NCBI RefSeq assembly: GCF_000720135.1 | Contig: NZ_JOIU01000033.1 | Location: forward strand, 1 to 64,000 | DNA length: 64,000 bases | Direction: 5' to 3' | From: Streptomyces sp. NRRL S-1022 | Lineage (GTDB): Bacteria > Actinomycetota > Actinomycetes > Streptomycetales > Streptomycetaceae | Part shown: one piece after another, positions 1-10,508 of the stretch | How the letters are laid out: every line of letters begins with the position of its first letter | Position numbering within the stretch: the first letter of the stretch is position 1 | Translations under genes and position numbers: made by a program | Notes under the pieces: model-generated | What the model was told of the DNA's origin: nothing | The model's input: the letters and a program-made list of their open reading frames with translations, nothing else | Databases searched by the model: none

Positions 1-217
1 GCGTCGGCGTGGGCGGGCACGGGGGCGGGGGCGGCTTCGGGCAGGGCGGGTCGGGCCAGTGGTGGCCGCCGGCGTAGGCCACGGCCACCGTGCCGTCCGG
101 GCCCGTCGAGGCGTACGCGCAGGCGTCGGCCGACGCGCTGCCGGCCGGACAGCCCGTCAGTGCCCAGGTCAGCGTCAAGAGGGCCACCACCCGTGTGGCG
201 GGCGCGCGTCGGGTCAC
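1..217 (-). CDS. Secreted lipoprotein, 3' end outside window
   Basis: The minus frame gives an arginine-rich N-terminus, a hydrophobic stretch and the lipobox LTGC at about residue 20, so this is a diacylglyceryl-anchored exported protein. The visible mature part is short, contains several Cys residues, and ends in a Pro-rich run (KPPPPPCPPTP) when the window ends. I chose the GTG at 217 because it places a two-Arg n-region just before the hydrophobic core and has a GGATCC stretch upstream. An in-frame ATG at 244 would add nine residues and is possible. I do not recognise the family and nothing indicates a specific function. Proline/Cys richness suggests a surface or cell-wall role, which is inference. 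Confidence 0.55.
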   Translation of the reverse strand, partial: MTRRAPATRVVALLTLTWALTGCPAGSASADACAYASTGPDGTVAVAYAGGHHWPDPPCPKPPPPPCPPTPT

Positions 218-510
218 TTCGGATCCATGCACGACGAAGATCATGAGGCGCGACCGGACGCCGTGCCCGGGAGTAGGCCGAGATTGCTCCGAAAGAGGGA
301 GATGGGGTGATCGCAGGTTTGACGGGCGGAAGAACCCGTATCGCGCCGCTCCGTCCCGGTGTGGGAGTCGATGGCTCACCGGGCGCGTCGCAGGGTCCCG
401 AAAGAAATTCCGGCCGCCGTTGAACACCGCGGCCCCTGCGCCGCGTACCCATGACCGTGCGGCGGCGCAGCAGGCGCTGCAATATCCAGGCGATAATGGG
501 GAGTTTGACG

Positions 511-1476
511 ATGAAGACCTCCTGGCGGACCGCCTCACTGGTGGCCACAGCCGCTTCGGTGCTGGCGCTGACGACGGCGTGCGGTCAGGACAACGCCACC
601 GCTCCCGCGTCGGCGGCCCAGAACGTCGGGGCCACGGCCCCCGCCGGTGACTACGGCAGCCCGGGCGCCGGGACCGCGACCGGCGGGGGCAACGGATACG
701 GTGCCGACGGCAACAAGACCTCCGCCTCCCCGGCCCCGGTCACCCCCGCGGGCAAGCTCACCGTGGCCGCCAACCCGGACCTGGGCAACGTGCTCACCGA
801 CGGTTCCGGCCTCACCCTCTACCGGTTCGACAAGGACACCGCCAACCCGCCCAAGTCCAACTGCGACGGCGACTGCGCCACCACCTGGCCGCCGGTCCCC
901 GCCGACGACGCCACCGCCGGCGCCGGCATCGACAAGGCGCTGCTCGGCGAGGTCACCCGCGCCGACGGCAGCAAGCAGCTCACCATCGGCGGCTGGCCCG
1001 CCTACCGCTACGCCAAGGACGTCAACGCCGGTGACGTCAACGGCCAGGGCGTGGGCGGGAAGTGGTTCGCGCTCGCCCCCAACGGCAAGAAGGCCACGCT
1101 GTCCGACCTGCCCGGGCTGTCCGTCCGCAAGGACCCCAAGCTGGGCGACATCGTCGTCGACAAGAACGGCATGACCGTCTACCGCTTCATGAAGGACCAG
1201 GCCTGGCCGAAGTCCGTCTCCAACTGCACCGGGGCCTGCCTGGAGAAGTGGCCGGCCGTCGGCCCGGTCAAGGCCGACGACACCGAGGGCGTGAAGAAGA
1301 AGGGCCTGATGCCGTTCACCCGTCCCGACGGGGTGAAGCAGATGAGCGTCAACTGCTGGCCCATCTACACCTTCTCCGGGGACAAGGCCCCGGGTGACAC
1401 CAACGGTCAGGGCGTGGGCGGCACTTGGTACGCCGTCTCGCCCGACGGCAAGCCGGTCGGCGCGCCGGGCAAGTAG
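511..1476 (+). CDS. Lipoprotein with two COG4315-type secreted repeats
   Basis: 321 residues. The signal peptide ends in the lipobox LTTAC, giving a membrane lipoprotein. A Gly/Ala/Thr-rich linker (about residues 25-85) is followed by two homologous modules of about 115 residues. Each has the pattern G-x-TLYRFxKD or MTVYRFMKD, a Cys-x3-Cys pair (NCDGDCATTWPP and NCTGACLEKWP), a GGWPAYRY or NCWPIYTF strand and an NGQGVGGxW motif. This is the signature of the COG4315 / PF03640 secreted repeat family, of unknown biochemical function. The ATG at 511 is preceded by GGGGAG with seven bases spacing, so it was preferred to upstream in-frame starts. A strong hairpin lies downstream. A cell-envelope sensing or electron-transfer-like role has been proposed for such proteins, but nothing here proves it. 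Confidence 0.85.
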   Translation: MKTSWRTASLVATAASVLALTTACGQDNATAPASAAQNVGATAPAGDYGSPGAGTATGGGNGYGADGNKTSASPAPVTPAGKLTVAANPDLGNVLTDGSGLTLYRFDKDTANPPKSNCDGDCATTWPPVPADDATAGAGIDKALLGEVTRADGSKQLTIGGWPAYRYAKDVNAGDVNGQGVGGKWFALAPNGKKATLSDLPGLSVRKDPKLGDIVVDKNGMTVYRFMKDQAWPKSVSNCTGACLEKWPAVGPVKADDTEGVKKKGLMPFTRPDGVKQMSVNCWPIYTFSGDKAPGDTNGQGVGGTWYAVSPDGKPVGAPGK

Positions 1477-1525
1477 ATCACCTCCCCAGGGTCGATCGTC
1501 CCGCCCGGCCCGGCGCACGGCCGCA

Positions 1526-1562
1526 GATCCGCCCCCTCCGCACCGCACGGAGGGGGCGGATC
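1526..1562 (+). terminator. 15-bp perfect hairpin after lipoprotein gene
   Basis: The arms 1526-1540 and 1548-1562 are exact reverse complements (GATCCGCCCCCTCCG) around a seven-base loop. It sits 50 bp after the lipoprotein stop. There is no U-tract, which is usual for Streptomyces terminators. Confidence 0.8.
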
Positions 1563-1752
1563 GTCGTGTGCGGTGGGCGCGCGCAGGGCCGGACAGCCGT
1601 CACACAGCGGGGCCATACGGGCACTTGCCGCAGGCAGTGACCGGGAACGGACGGTCAATTTCCGGTTCAGGTCGCCCGTTTGGCGGGCGATCAGTAGCCT
1701 CAGCTCGAACACCGGATCGCCTGTCCCGGTCGCCTACGCCTTGGAGTGATAC

Positions 1753-2565
1753 ATGGAGCGCCCCGCCTGGGCCCCCCGGAGCATCGACATCTCGGTGCCG
1801 AGCGTCTCGCGGATCTACGACTACTACCTGGGCGGTTCGCACAACTTCGAGGTGGACCGGGAAGCGGCCCGCAGGGCCATGGACTTCCTGCCGGGGCTGC
1901 CGAAGATCATGCAGGCCAACCGGGCGTTCATGCGCCGGGCCGTGCGGTTCGCGGCCGGCGAGGGCATCACCCAGTTCCTCGACATCGGTTCGGGCATCCC
2001 GACCTTCGGCAACGTCCACGAGGTGGCGCAGGCGGCCGTACCGGGCGCCCGTGTCCTGTACGTCGACCACGACCCGGTGGCGGTCGCCCACAGCGAGGCG
2101 GTGCTGGCGGGCGACGACGGCACCGACGTGATCGCGGCGGACCTGCTGAAGCCCCAGGAGATCCTCTCCAGCCCCCGACTGGACCGCCTGATCGACCTGA
2201 ATCGGCCAGTGGCCCTCCTCCTCGTTGCCATACTGCACTTCGTGGAAGACGCGGACGACCCGTACGGTGCGGTGGCCGAGCTGCGCGAGGCACTCGCGCC
2301 CGGCAGCCTGCTGATCCTCACCCATGCCTCGTACGAGGGAATCCCGCTGCCCGCCGAGCGGGCCGAGGGTGCGGTGGACGTATACAAGGACATTCGCAAC
2401 CCGCTGATCATGCGCTCGCGCGACGAGATCGCGCGGTTCTTCGAGGGGTACGACATGGTGGAACCCGGACTGGTGCCGATGCCGCACTGGCGCCCGGAAT
2501 CGGCGCCGGAGGACGAGGACCCGTATGCCTTCTCCGGATTCGCCGGCGTGGGGCGTACGGCGTGA
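1753..2565 (+). CDS. SAM-dependent methyltransferase, PF04672 (DUF574) family
   Basis: 270 residues, the usual length for this actinobacterial family. The N-terminus carries the family signature SVSRIYDYYLGGSHNFEVDR, which includes the YYLGG motif. A Rossmann SAM-binding region follows with FLDIGSGIPT (about residue 75), the acidic VDHDP strand end and the AADLLKP motif. The substrate is unknown. Its stop overlaps the start of the downstream c-di-GMP gene by four bases (GTGA), so the two are almost certainly co-translated. That suggests a shared signalling role, which is inference. In S. coelicolor I recall the rmdA gene also sitting close to such a methyltransferase. Confidence 0.85.
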   Translation: MERPAWAPRSIDISVPSVSRIYDYYLGGSHNFEVDREAARRAMDFLPGLPKIMQANRAFMRRAVRFAAGEGITQFLDIGSGIPTFGNVHEVAQAAVPGARVLYVDHDPVAVAHSEAVLAGDDGTDVIAADLLKPQEILSSPRLDRLIDLNRPVALLLVAILHFVEDADDPYGAVAELREALAPGSLLILTHASYEGIPLPAERAEGAVDVYKDIRNPLIMRSRDEIARFFEGYDMVEPGLVPMPHWRPESAPEDEDPYAFSGFAGVGRTA

Positions 2566-4706
2566 GCGCGGAGCCGGACGAGCCGGAGGGCAGACTGCGC
2601 CGGCTGACGACGATCTGGAGCCGGGCACTCTTCCCGGTGACCTCGACGTCGCTCACCCGCGCCGAGTTCGAGGAACAACTCCTGCCGCTCGCCCGCCGGC
2701 TGAGCGATCTGCTGCGGGCCCGCAGCTTCGACGCGGACGCGGCGAAGGCCGTCGGCGCCGCCCTGGTCGAGGCGCACTGCACCGACCCCGAGGCGCTCGC
2801 CCGCACCCTGGACTGCGTCGACGCCTACCTGGTCCTGTACTGCGGCGAGGACGGCCCCCAGGACGAACTGCGCATGCGCTCCTCGCGGTTGCAGCACGCG
2901 ATGGCCGCCGGCTACGCCCAGGCGCTGCGCGAGCGCACCCTCGCCGAGCAGGAGGCCATCGCCCAGGCCGCGTTGCGTGCCCAGGGCGTGGTGGCCCAGG
3001 CGCTGCACGCGAGCGAGGCCCGCTTCCGCGCGGTGTTCGAGGGGGCCGCGATAGGAATCGGCATCGCCGACCTCGACGGCAACGTCCTCCAGGTCAACGA
3101 GGCGCTGCTGCGCATGTTCGGCCTCACCGAACAGACCCTGCGCGGCCGCCGCGTCCAGGACTGGGTCCACCCCGAGGACGCCCCGCAGACCTGGCGGCTC
3201 TACGACGAACTGGTGCAGGGCGTACGCGAGCACTACCACCTGGAGAAGGCCTTCAACCGCCCCGACGGCACGGCCCTGTGGACCAACCTGACGGTCTCCC
3301 TGCTCCGCGACGCCGACGGCGCCCCGCAGTACCAGCTGGCCCTCATGGAGGACACCACCGAGCGCCGGCTGCTCAACCTCCGGCTGCGTTACGAGGCCAC
3401 GCACGACGCCCTCACCGGCCTGCCCAACCGCTCCCTGTTCTTCGAACGCCTGGAGAAGGCGCTGGGCGCGGGCGAGGGTCAGCGCTTCGGCCTGTGCTAC
3501 CTGGACCTGGACGGCTTCAAGACGGTCAACGACAGCCTCGGCCACGCGGCCGGCGACCGGCTGCTGGTCGAGGTCGCCGACCGGCTCCAGTCCTGCGCGA
3601 CCGCGCCCGGCGAGATGGTCGCCCGGCTCGGCGGCGACGAGTTCGTGGCCCTCACCACCGGTCCCGGCACCGAACGCACGGTGGACGAACTCGCCGAGCG
3701 CATCATGAACGCGCTGGTCACCCCGATCAGCATCGACGGCCGCGACCTGCTGGTCCGCGGCAGTCTCGGCATCGTGGAGGGCCCCGCCGGCGAACGCACG
3801 GCCGCCGAGGTGCTGCGCAGCGCCGACATCACCATGTACCGGGCGAAATCGGCCGGCGGCAACCGCTTCGAGCTGGCCGACCCGGAGGCCGACGCCCGCG
3901 CCATCACCCGCCACGGCCTGACCACGGCCCTGCCGACCGCCCTGGAACGCGGCGAGTTCTTCATCGAGTACCAGCCGCTGGTCCACCTCGGCGACGGCAG
4001 TGTGCGCGGCGCCGAGGCCCTGGTGCGCTGGCTGCACCCGCAGCACGGTGTCCTCGGCCCCGACCGGTTCATCCCCCTCGCCGAGCACACCGGCCTGATC
4101 GTGCCCCTCGGCCGCTGGGTCCTGGAGGAGTCCATCCGCCAGGCCCGCGCCTGGCGCGAGCGCTACGGCGAGGAGACCTCCGCCGGTCCGCTGCGCATCA
4201 ACGTCAACCTGTCGCCGTGCCAGCTCAGCCACCCGGGCCTGGTGCAGGACACGGTCGACATCCTCGAACGCTGCGGCGTCACCCCGGACGCCCTGTGCCT
4301 GGAGGTCACCGAGTCCGCGCTCATCGGCGCCGACGACGACCTGCTCAAGCCCCTGCGGCGGCTGGCCGAGATGGGTGTCGACATCGCCCTGGACGACTTC
4401 GGCACCGGCTACTCCAACCTCGCCAACCTGCGCCGCCTGCCGGTGAGCATCCTCAAGCTCGACCGCTCCTTCACCCAGAGCATGCAGCGGTTCCCCGCCG
4501 ACCCCGTCGACCTGAAGATCGTGGAGGGCATCGTCTCCCTCGCCCACAGCCTCGACCTGGCGGTCACGGTCGAGGGCGTGGAGACCGGTGCGCAGGCCGA
4601 ACAGCTGCGGATACTGGGCTGCGACACGGCCCAGGGCTGGTACTACGCCCGCCCGGGCCCGCCGGAGCGGCTCCAGGACCTGGCGCTGGTGGACGCGACG
4701 GGCTGA
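2562..4706 (+). CDS. rmdA: Cytosolic PAS-GGDEF-EAL c-di-GMP enzyme, RmdA-like
   Basis: 714 residues without membrane segments. An alpha-helical N-terminal region (1-145) is followed by a PAS/PAC sensor (about 150-280), a GGDEF domain with intact GGDEF active site (about residue 356), and an EAL domain with EALVRWLHP, NVNLSPCQL, LEVTES and DDFGTGYSN motifs. Both catalytic centres look complete, so it should both make and hydrolyse cyclic di-GMP, the second messenger that keeps BldD active and delays Streptomyces development. Domain order, soluble nature and the nearby sdh operon match RmdA of S. coelicolor. The GTG start overlaps the methyltransferase stop. The 3' end overlaps the convergent LysR gene by 64 bp. 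Confidence 0.88.
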   Translation: MSAEPDEPEGRLRRLTTIWSRALFPVTSTSLTRAEFEEQLLPLARRLSDLLRARSFDADAAKAVGAALVEAHCTDPEALARTLDCVDAYLVLYCGEDGPQDELRMRSSRLQHAMAAGYAQALRERTLAEQEAIAQAALRAQGVVAQALHASEARFRAVFEGAAIGIGIADLDGNVLQVNEALLRMFGLTEQTLRGRRVQDWVHPEDAPQTWRLYDELVQGVREHYHLEKAFNRPDGTALWTNLTVSLLRDADGAPQYQLALMEDTTERRLLNLRLRYEATHDALTGLPNRSLFFERLEKALGAGEGQRFGLCYLDLDGFKTVNDSLGHAAGDRLLVEVADRLQSCATAPGEMVARLGGDEFVALTTGPGTERTVDELAERIMNALVTPISIDGRDLLVRGSLGIVEGPAGERTAAEVLRSADITMYRAKSAGGNRFELADPEADARAITRHGLTTALPTALERGEFFIEYQPLVHLGDGSVRGAEALVRWLHPQHGVLGPDRFIPLAEHTGLIVPLGRWVLEESIRQARAWRERYGEETSAGPLRINVNLSPCQLSHPGLVQDTVDILERCGVTPDALCLEVTESALIGADDDLLKPLRRLAEMGVDIALDDFGTGYSNLANLRRLPVSILKLDRSFTQSMQRFPADPVDLKIVEGIVSLAHSLDLAVTVEGVETGAQAEQLRILGCDTAQGWYYARPGPPERLQDLALVDATG

Positions 4707-5554
4707 CCGGATCCGTCGTCCTCCTCCCGGGCGGACGCGGCCACGGCGGTGGCCGCCCGGACGAGTGCCGCGGTGGCCGTGGACCGGGACTGCTGCGGCC
4801 AGGCGACCGCCAGCAGCGAGGACGGCGCGTCCGGGACGGGCCGGTAGACGACGCCCGGACGCGGATAGCGGCCGGCGACGGACGTCGGCAGCACGGTGAC
4901 CAGTTCGCCCAGGGCGACGCGGGTGAGCAGCTGGGCGAGGTCGCGGCCCCCGTGCCGCATCTGCTCCAGGAACCGGTGCAGATCCCCGGGGCGCAGCCCG
5001 AGGTCGGCGAGCAGGACGTGGTCGCGGGCGGCGAGCGGGTGGGCCGCGCTGAGCGCCGCGACACGCGGCTCGGCGATCAGGGGCTCGCTGTCCAGGCCGG
5101 TGCGGTCGAAGGGCTCGTGGACCAGCGCGGCGTCGGCCTCCCCGCGCCGCAGCAGTGGCGGCTGTTCCTGCCAGCCGCACAGCCGGACCGTCACCGGCAG
5201 GGCGGCCGGGTCGGCGGCGAAGCGCTCCAGGAGCGGCTCCAGCAGTCCCGCGTCGCCGTCGGCCTTGACCGCCAGGACCAGCTTCCGGTCCGGGCCGGCC
5301 GCGCGCCGGGCCCGCCGCCCGGCCGCCTCCAGGGCGTCCAGCGCGAACCGCGCCTCCCCGAGGAGCACCTCGCCCGCGCGGGTCAGGGCGACGCTGTGCG
5401 TGGTCCGTTCGAAGAGGGTGACCCCGAGATCCGACTCCAGCCGGCGGATCGCCCGGGACAGGGGCGGGGCGGAGATGCCGAGCCGTTCGGCCGCACGGGC
5501 GAAGTTCAGTTCCTCGGCGACGGCGACGAAGTAGCGCAGCGGGCGGGACTCCAC
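4643..5554 (-). CDS. LysR-family transcriptional regulator
   Basis: 303 residues. The N-terminal winged helix reads LRYFVAVAEELNFARAAERL with PPLSRAIRRLE, the canonical LTTR helix-turn-helix. It is followed by a linker helix and a ligand-binding domain (about 90-290). The GTG at 5554 is preceded by GGAGGGAGGG with good spacing. It is divergent from the NmrA-like gene at 5682, and an LTTR-type palindrome lies between them at 5576-5590, so self-repression and control of the neighbour are likely. The last 21 codons run antisense over the end of rmdA. The Ser/Arg-rich tail there looks like read-through to the first available stop. The ligand cannot be predicted. Confidence 0.87.
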   Translation of the reverse strand: MESRPLRYFVAVAEELNFARAAERLGISAPPLSRAIRRLESDLGVTLFERTTHSVALTRAGEVLLGEARFALDALEAAGRRARRAAGPDRKLVLAVKADGDAGLLEPLLERFAADPAALPVTVRLCGWQEQPPLLRRGEADAALVHEPFDRTGLDSEPLIAEPRVAALSAAHPLAARDHVLLADLGLRPGDLHRFLEQMRHGGRDLAQLLTRVALGELVTVLPTSVAGRYPRPGVVYRPVPDAPSSLLAVAWPQQSRSTATAALVRAATAVAASAREEDDGSGQPVASTSARSWSRSGGPGRA

Positions 5555-5575
5555 GGCTTCGCCCTCCCTCCGGTA

Positions 5576-5590
5576 TTGCCCTGAGGGTAA
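5576..5590. promoter_or_regulatory. LysR-type operator, T-N11-A palindrome
   Basis: TTGCCCTGAGGGTAA contains a perfect CCCT-G-AGGG core and a T-N11-A LTTR box. It lies 22 bp upstream of the LysR start and about 90 bp upstream of the divergent oxidoreductase gene. Confidence 0.6.
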
Positions 5591-5681
5591 CAAGCGGGAG
5601 CGAAGCGGTCCTTCAGTTCCCGGGCGCCGGACGGCACGCTCGATCACGCCCCACCCACCCCTTGCCCTCCAGGAGCCTTCC

Positions 5682-6572
5682 ATGATCCTCGTCACCACCC
5701 CGACCGGCCAGATCGGCAGCCGGGTCCTCGACTCGCTCCTCGACGCCGGGGACGCGGCGGGGGACGTCCGCGTGATCGTGCGTGATCCCGCGCGCCTGTC
5801 CCCGCGCGTGCGCGACCGGGTCGAGGCCGTCGCCGGCTCGCACGCCGACCCCGAGGTCACCGCCAAGGCGTGCGCGGGCGTCGACCGGGTGTTCTGGCTG
5901 GTGCCGCCGGCGCCCGCCGCCGACAGCGTCGAGGGCCACTTCCGCGCCTTCACCCGGCCGCTGGTGGACGCGATCCGCACCCAGGGCGTCGCACGGGTCG
6001 TCGCCGTCTCCACGCTGGGCCGCGGCGTCGCCAGCGAGGCCGGGCAGATCTCGGCCTCGCTGGCCATGGACGACGAGGTCCGGGCCACCGGGGTGCACCA
6101 CCGGGCGCTGTGCCCGCCGTACCTCATGGAGAACCTGCTCCACCAGGCCGCCGCGATCCGCGACGGCGGCGTGCTCGCCATGGCGACGTACGGCGACCGG
6201 GTGCTGCGCACCTGCACCACCCGCGACGTCGGCACCGCGGCGGCCCGGCTGCTGCTCGACGGCTCCTGGACCGGCCAGGAGGACGTCCCCGTCGTCGGCC
6301 CCGACGCGCTCACCCCGGAGGACATGGCGCGCGTGGTCTCCGAGGTGCTGGGCCGGCCGGTGCGCTTCCAGCGGATCAGCGGGGCGGAGTACAAGGCGTC
6401 GGTGCTGCGGCACGGCGCGAGCGAGGACTGGGCCCAGGGCGTGGCCGACCTCGCGGCCGCGACCGCCGAACAGGGCTTCTACGGCAGCGGGGCACCCAGC
6501 ACGCCGGAGACCGCGCCCACCTCCTTCCGCCGCTGGTGCGAGGAGGTACTCGAACCGGCCACCCTGCACTGA
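5682..6572 (+). CDS. NmrA-like NAD(P)-binding oxidoreductase
   Basis: 296 residues. The N-terminus has the atypical SDR dinucleotide motif TPTGQIGS directly after the first strand (MILVT). It is followed by VFWLVPPAP and VAVSTLG strands and a C-terminal substrate region with the PYLMENLL segment typical of NmrA/azoreductase-like SDRs (COG0702). Such proteins act as NAD(P)H-dependent quinone or azo reductases, or as NADP-sensing regulators. The substrate is not evident. It is divergently transcribed from the LysR gene with a likely operator between them, the classic regulator-target arrangement. An AGGAG lies just upstream of the ATG at 5682. Confidence 0.83.
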   Translation: MILVTTPTGQIGSRVLDSLLDAGDAAGDVRVIVRDPARLSPRVRDRVEAVAGSHADPEVTAKACAGVDRVFWLVPPAPAADSVEGHFRAFTRPLVDAIRTQGVARVVAVSTLGRGVASEAGQISASLAMDDEVRATGVHHRALCPPYLMENLLHQAAAIRDGGVLAMATYGDRVLRTCTTRDVGTAAARLLLDGSWTGQEDVPVVGPDALTPEDMARVVSEVLGRPVRFQRISGAEYKASVLRHGASEDWAQGVADLAAATAEQGFYGSGAPSTPETAPTSFRRWCEEVLEPATLH

Positions 6573-6599
6573 CCCCGTTCCCCTTGGCCCCATGCACCC

Positions 6600-6840
6600 A
6601 CCGGCCTCCACCGCCACGACGAGGGCCGGCCGGGGGACGGGATGCTGCCGACGGTCGCACCGGCCCGTGACCGACGCCCCACCGGCTTCCGCCGCCCTGG
6701 CGTCCGCCGGCTGGGGGAGGGGGTGCCGTCGGCCTGTGACCGGCGGGTCTTGTTGCGTCCGCGGGCTTCCGTCGTCGTGGTGTCGGTCGGCCGGCGGAGG
6801 GGGTCTCACCGGCCCCCGACCGGCGCGTCCCGCCGCTCCC
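6600..6840. repeat. Three degenerate ~80-bp tandem repeats in a convergent gap
   Basis: Copies begin at 6600, 6681 and 6761, so the period is 80-81 bp. Each opens with (A/G)C(C/G)GGC(C/T)TCC and carries a G-run 30-40 bp later (GGCCGGGGGA, GGCTGGGGGAGGGGG, GGCCGGCGGAGGGGG). Each then has a (G/C)(T/C)GACCG block. The stretch fills the 308-bp gap between the stops of two convergent genes and holds no convincing gene. It may act as a bidirectional termination zone. Confidence 0.6.
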
Positions 6841-6880
6841 CGCCTGCCCCGGCCGCCCCGTCGGCCGGGTGCCGTACCGG

Positions 6881-7765
6881 CTAGCGTTCCAGCAGCATCC
6901 GTTGCAGCTCCCGGGCCGCGCGGGGCGGAGCCACGTCGCTGCGGTGGGCGAGGGCGATGGTGCGGTGCAGGCCGGGGCGGGCCAGGGGGGTGACCCGCAG
7001 GCCCCGGCCCGCGCGTGCGGCCACCATGCGGGGCACGACGGCCACCCCGAGACCGGCGCGGACGAAGCCGAGCACCGCGTCCATCTCGCCGCCCTCCACC
7101 GCGAAGTCCGGCTCGAACCCGGCGGAGCGGCACGCGGCGACGGTCAGCTCCCTGAGGTCGTACCCGTGCCGGAACATCACCAGCCGCTCGCGCTCCAGGT
7201 CGCCGATCTCCACCGCCCGCCCGTCCCGGCCGGGCACCGGCGCCTCCGGTGAGGACACCACCACCAGGTCCTCGCGCAGCAGCTCCACGGTCGTCAGCGC
7301 GGGCGCCGGCGTCGGCAGCGGCAGTACGACCAGCGCGAGGTCGAGCGCGCCGCGCGCCAGCTCCCGCACCAGGTCGTGGGAGCCGCCCTCCTCGACCAGC
7401 AGCCGGATGCCGGGATACCGGTCGTGGAAGGCCCGCAGCACGTCCGGCAGCAGCCCCGTGCACAGGCTCGGCGTCGCCCCCAGCCGTACCCGCCCGCGCC
7501 GCAGCTGCACCAGTTCCTGCACCTCGTGCCGGGCGGTGTCGGCGTCGGCCAGGATGCGCCGGGCGAGCGGCAGCAGCGCCTCGCCGGCGTCGGTGAGCGT
7601 GATGTTGCCCCGGGCCCGCAGGAACAGGTCCGCGCCCAACTCCCGCTCCAGCGCCTTGATCTGCTGGGACAGCGACGGCTGGGCGACATGGACGCGCTCG
7701 GCGGCCCGGGTGAAGTGCCGGGTCTCGGCTACGGCCACGAAGTACTGGAGCTGCTGGAACTGCAC
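6881..7765 (-). CDS. LysR-family regulator, divergent from sdhCAB
   Basis: 294 residues. The winged-helix N-terminus reads QLQYFVAVAETRHFTRAAERV followed by QPSLSQQIKALE, and the effector domain spans about 90-290. The gene faces away from sdhC, and the 84-bp gap contains a CATAG-N7-CTATG palindrome with T-N11-A spacing, so it probably controls the succinate dehydrogenase operon and itself. I took the GTG at 7765 because it starts the conserved QFQQLQYF block and leaves the palindrome upstream of the gene. An in-frame ATG at 7807 would swallow the operator and reach the sdh promoter. The effector is unknown. Confidence 0.87.
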   Translation of the reverse strand: MQFQQLQYFVAVAETRHFTRAAERVHVAQPSLSQQIKALERELGADLFLRARGNITLTDAGEALLPLARRILADADTARHEVQELVQLRRGRVRLGATPSLCTGLLPDVLRAFHDRYPGIRLLVEEGGSHDLVRELARGALDLALVVLPLPTPAPALTTVELLREDLVVVSSPEAPVPGRDGRAVEIGDLERERLVMFRHGYDLRELTVAACRSAGFEPDFAVEGGEMDAVLGFVRAGLGVAVVPRMVAARAGRGLRVTPLARPGLHRTIALAHRSDVAPPRAARELQRMLLER

Positions 7766-7773
7766 CCCCTCAG

Positions 7774-7790
7774 CATAGCTCCAGCCTATG
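7774..7790. promoter_or_regulatory. LysR box between lysR and sdhC
   Basis: CATAG-N7-CTATG is a perfect inverted repeat with T-N11-A geometry. It sits nine bases upstream of the lysR GTG and 20 bp upstream of the -35-like TTGGAC of sdhC. Confidence 0.6.
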
Positions 7791-7810
7791 GAAACGAGCT
7801 GGACCATGTC

Positions 7811-7841
7811 TTGGACCGATCGGGACCTTCGGCCCTAGCGT
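7811..7841 (+). promoter_or_regulatory. Candidate sdhC promoter, possibly leaderless
   Basis: TTGGAC (7811-7816), a 19-bp spacer and TAGCGT (7836-7841) resemble a vegetative promoter. Transcription would begin within a base or two of the ATG at 7850. No Shine-Dalgarno sequence is visible, consistent with a leaderless mRNA. Confidence 0.4.
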
Positions 7842-7849
7842 GCTGTTCC

Positions 7850-8557
7850 ATGGCACTGGCAACGCGGACGGACCGACGGCCGTCCATGGCGCGCACGATG
7901 TGGGACTCCTCCGTCGGCAAGAAGACCGTGATGGCCGTCAGCGGCCTGATCATGCTGCTCTACCTGGTCGCGCACATGATCGGCAATCTGAAGATCTACT
8001 TCGGCGCGGGCGAGTTCAACCACTACGCGCACTGGCTGCGCACCGTCGGCGAACCCTTCATGCACTACGAGTGGACGCTCTGGCTCATCCGGATCGTCCT
8101 CGTCGTCGCCGTGGTCGCCCACGCCACGTCCGCCTACCAGCTCAGCCGCCGCGACATCAAGGCGCGCCCCGACAAGTACGTGCACAAGAAGCCGCGGGCC
8201 GGCTACGCGACCCGCACCATGCGCTGGGGCGGCGTCATCCTCGGCCTCTTCATCGTCTGGCACATCCTCGACCTGACCACCGGCACCGTGCACTCCGGCG
8301 GCTTCCAGGAGGGCCACCCGTACCAGAACGTCGTGGACACCTTCTCCACCTGGTACGGCAACGTCGTCTACATCGTCGCGATGCTGGCGCTGGGCCTGCA
8401 CATCCGGCACGGCTTCTGGAGCGCCGCGCAGACCCTCGGCGTCGGCAGCCGCAGGCGCGACCGCGCCCTGAAGACCCTCGCGAACGTCCTCGCGCTGCTG
8501 CTCACGGCCGGCTTCATCGCCGTACCCGTGGGCGTCATGACCGGAGTGGTGAGCTGA
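7850..8557 (+). CDS. sdhC: Succinate dehydrogenase cytochrome b558 subunit
   Basis: 235 residues with about five hydrophobic segments ([71 protein letters not shown]). This is the size and topology of the single-subunit b-type cytochrome anchors of Bacillus-type succinate:menaquinone oxidoreductase. Conserved His residues in the membrane segments ([19 protein letters not shown]) can bind haem. It anchors SdhAB at the inner face of the membrane and passes electrons to menaquinone. It is the first gene of sdhCAB; sdhA starts one base after its stop. An internal ATG at residue 13 (MARTMW) is an alternative start. Confidence 0.9.
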   Translation: MALATRTDRRPSMARTMWDSSVGKKTVMAVSGLIMLLYLVAHMIGNLKIYFGAGEFNHYAHWLRTVGEPFMHYEWTLWLIRIVLVVAVVAHATSAYQLSRRDIKARPDKYVHKKPRAGYATRTMRWGGVILGLFIVWHILDLTTGTVHSGGFQEGHPYQNVVDTFSTWYGNVVYIVAMLALGLHIRHGFWSAAQTLGVGSRRRDRALKTLANVLALLLTAGFIAVPVGVMTGVVS

Positions 8558-8558
8558 C

Positions 8559-10504
<1,946 letters not shown>

Positions 10505-10508
<4 letters not shown>

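Noticed and set aside
1672..1690. Seven-bp palindrome TCGCCCG/CGGGCGA upstream of the methyltransferase gene
   Set aside because: Short and of a type frequent by chance at this GC content. No regulator gene is adjacent.
1824..5180. Very long antisense open frame (about 1100 codons) opposite the methyltransferase and rmdA
   Set aside because: It is a GC-bias shadow: the plus strand has clear domain motifs in two genes, and the antisense product is Gly/Arg/Val-rich without any motif.
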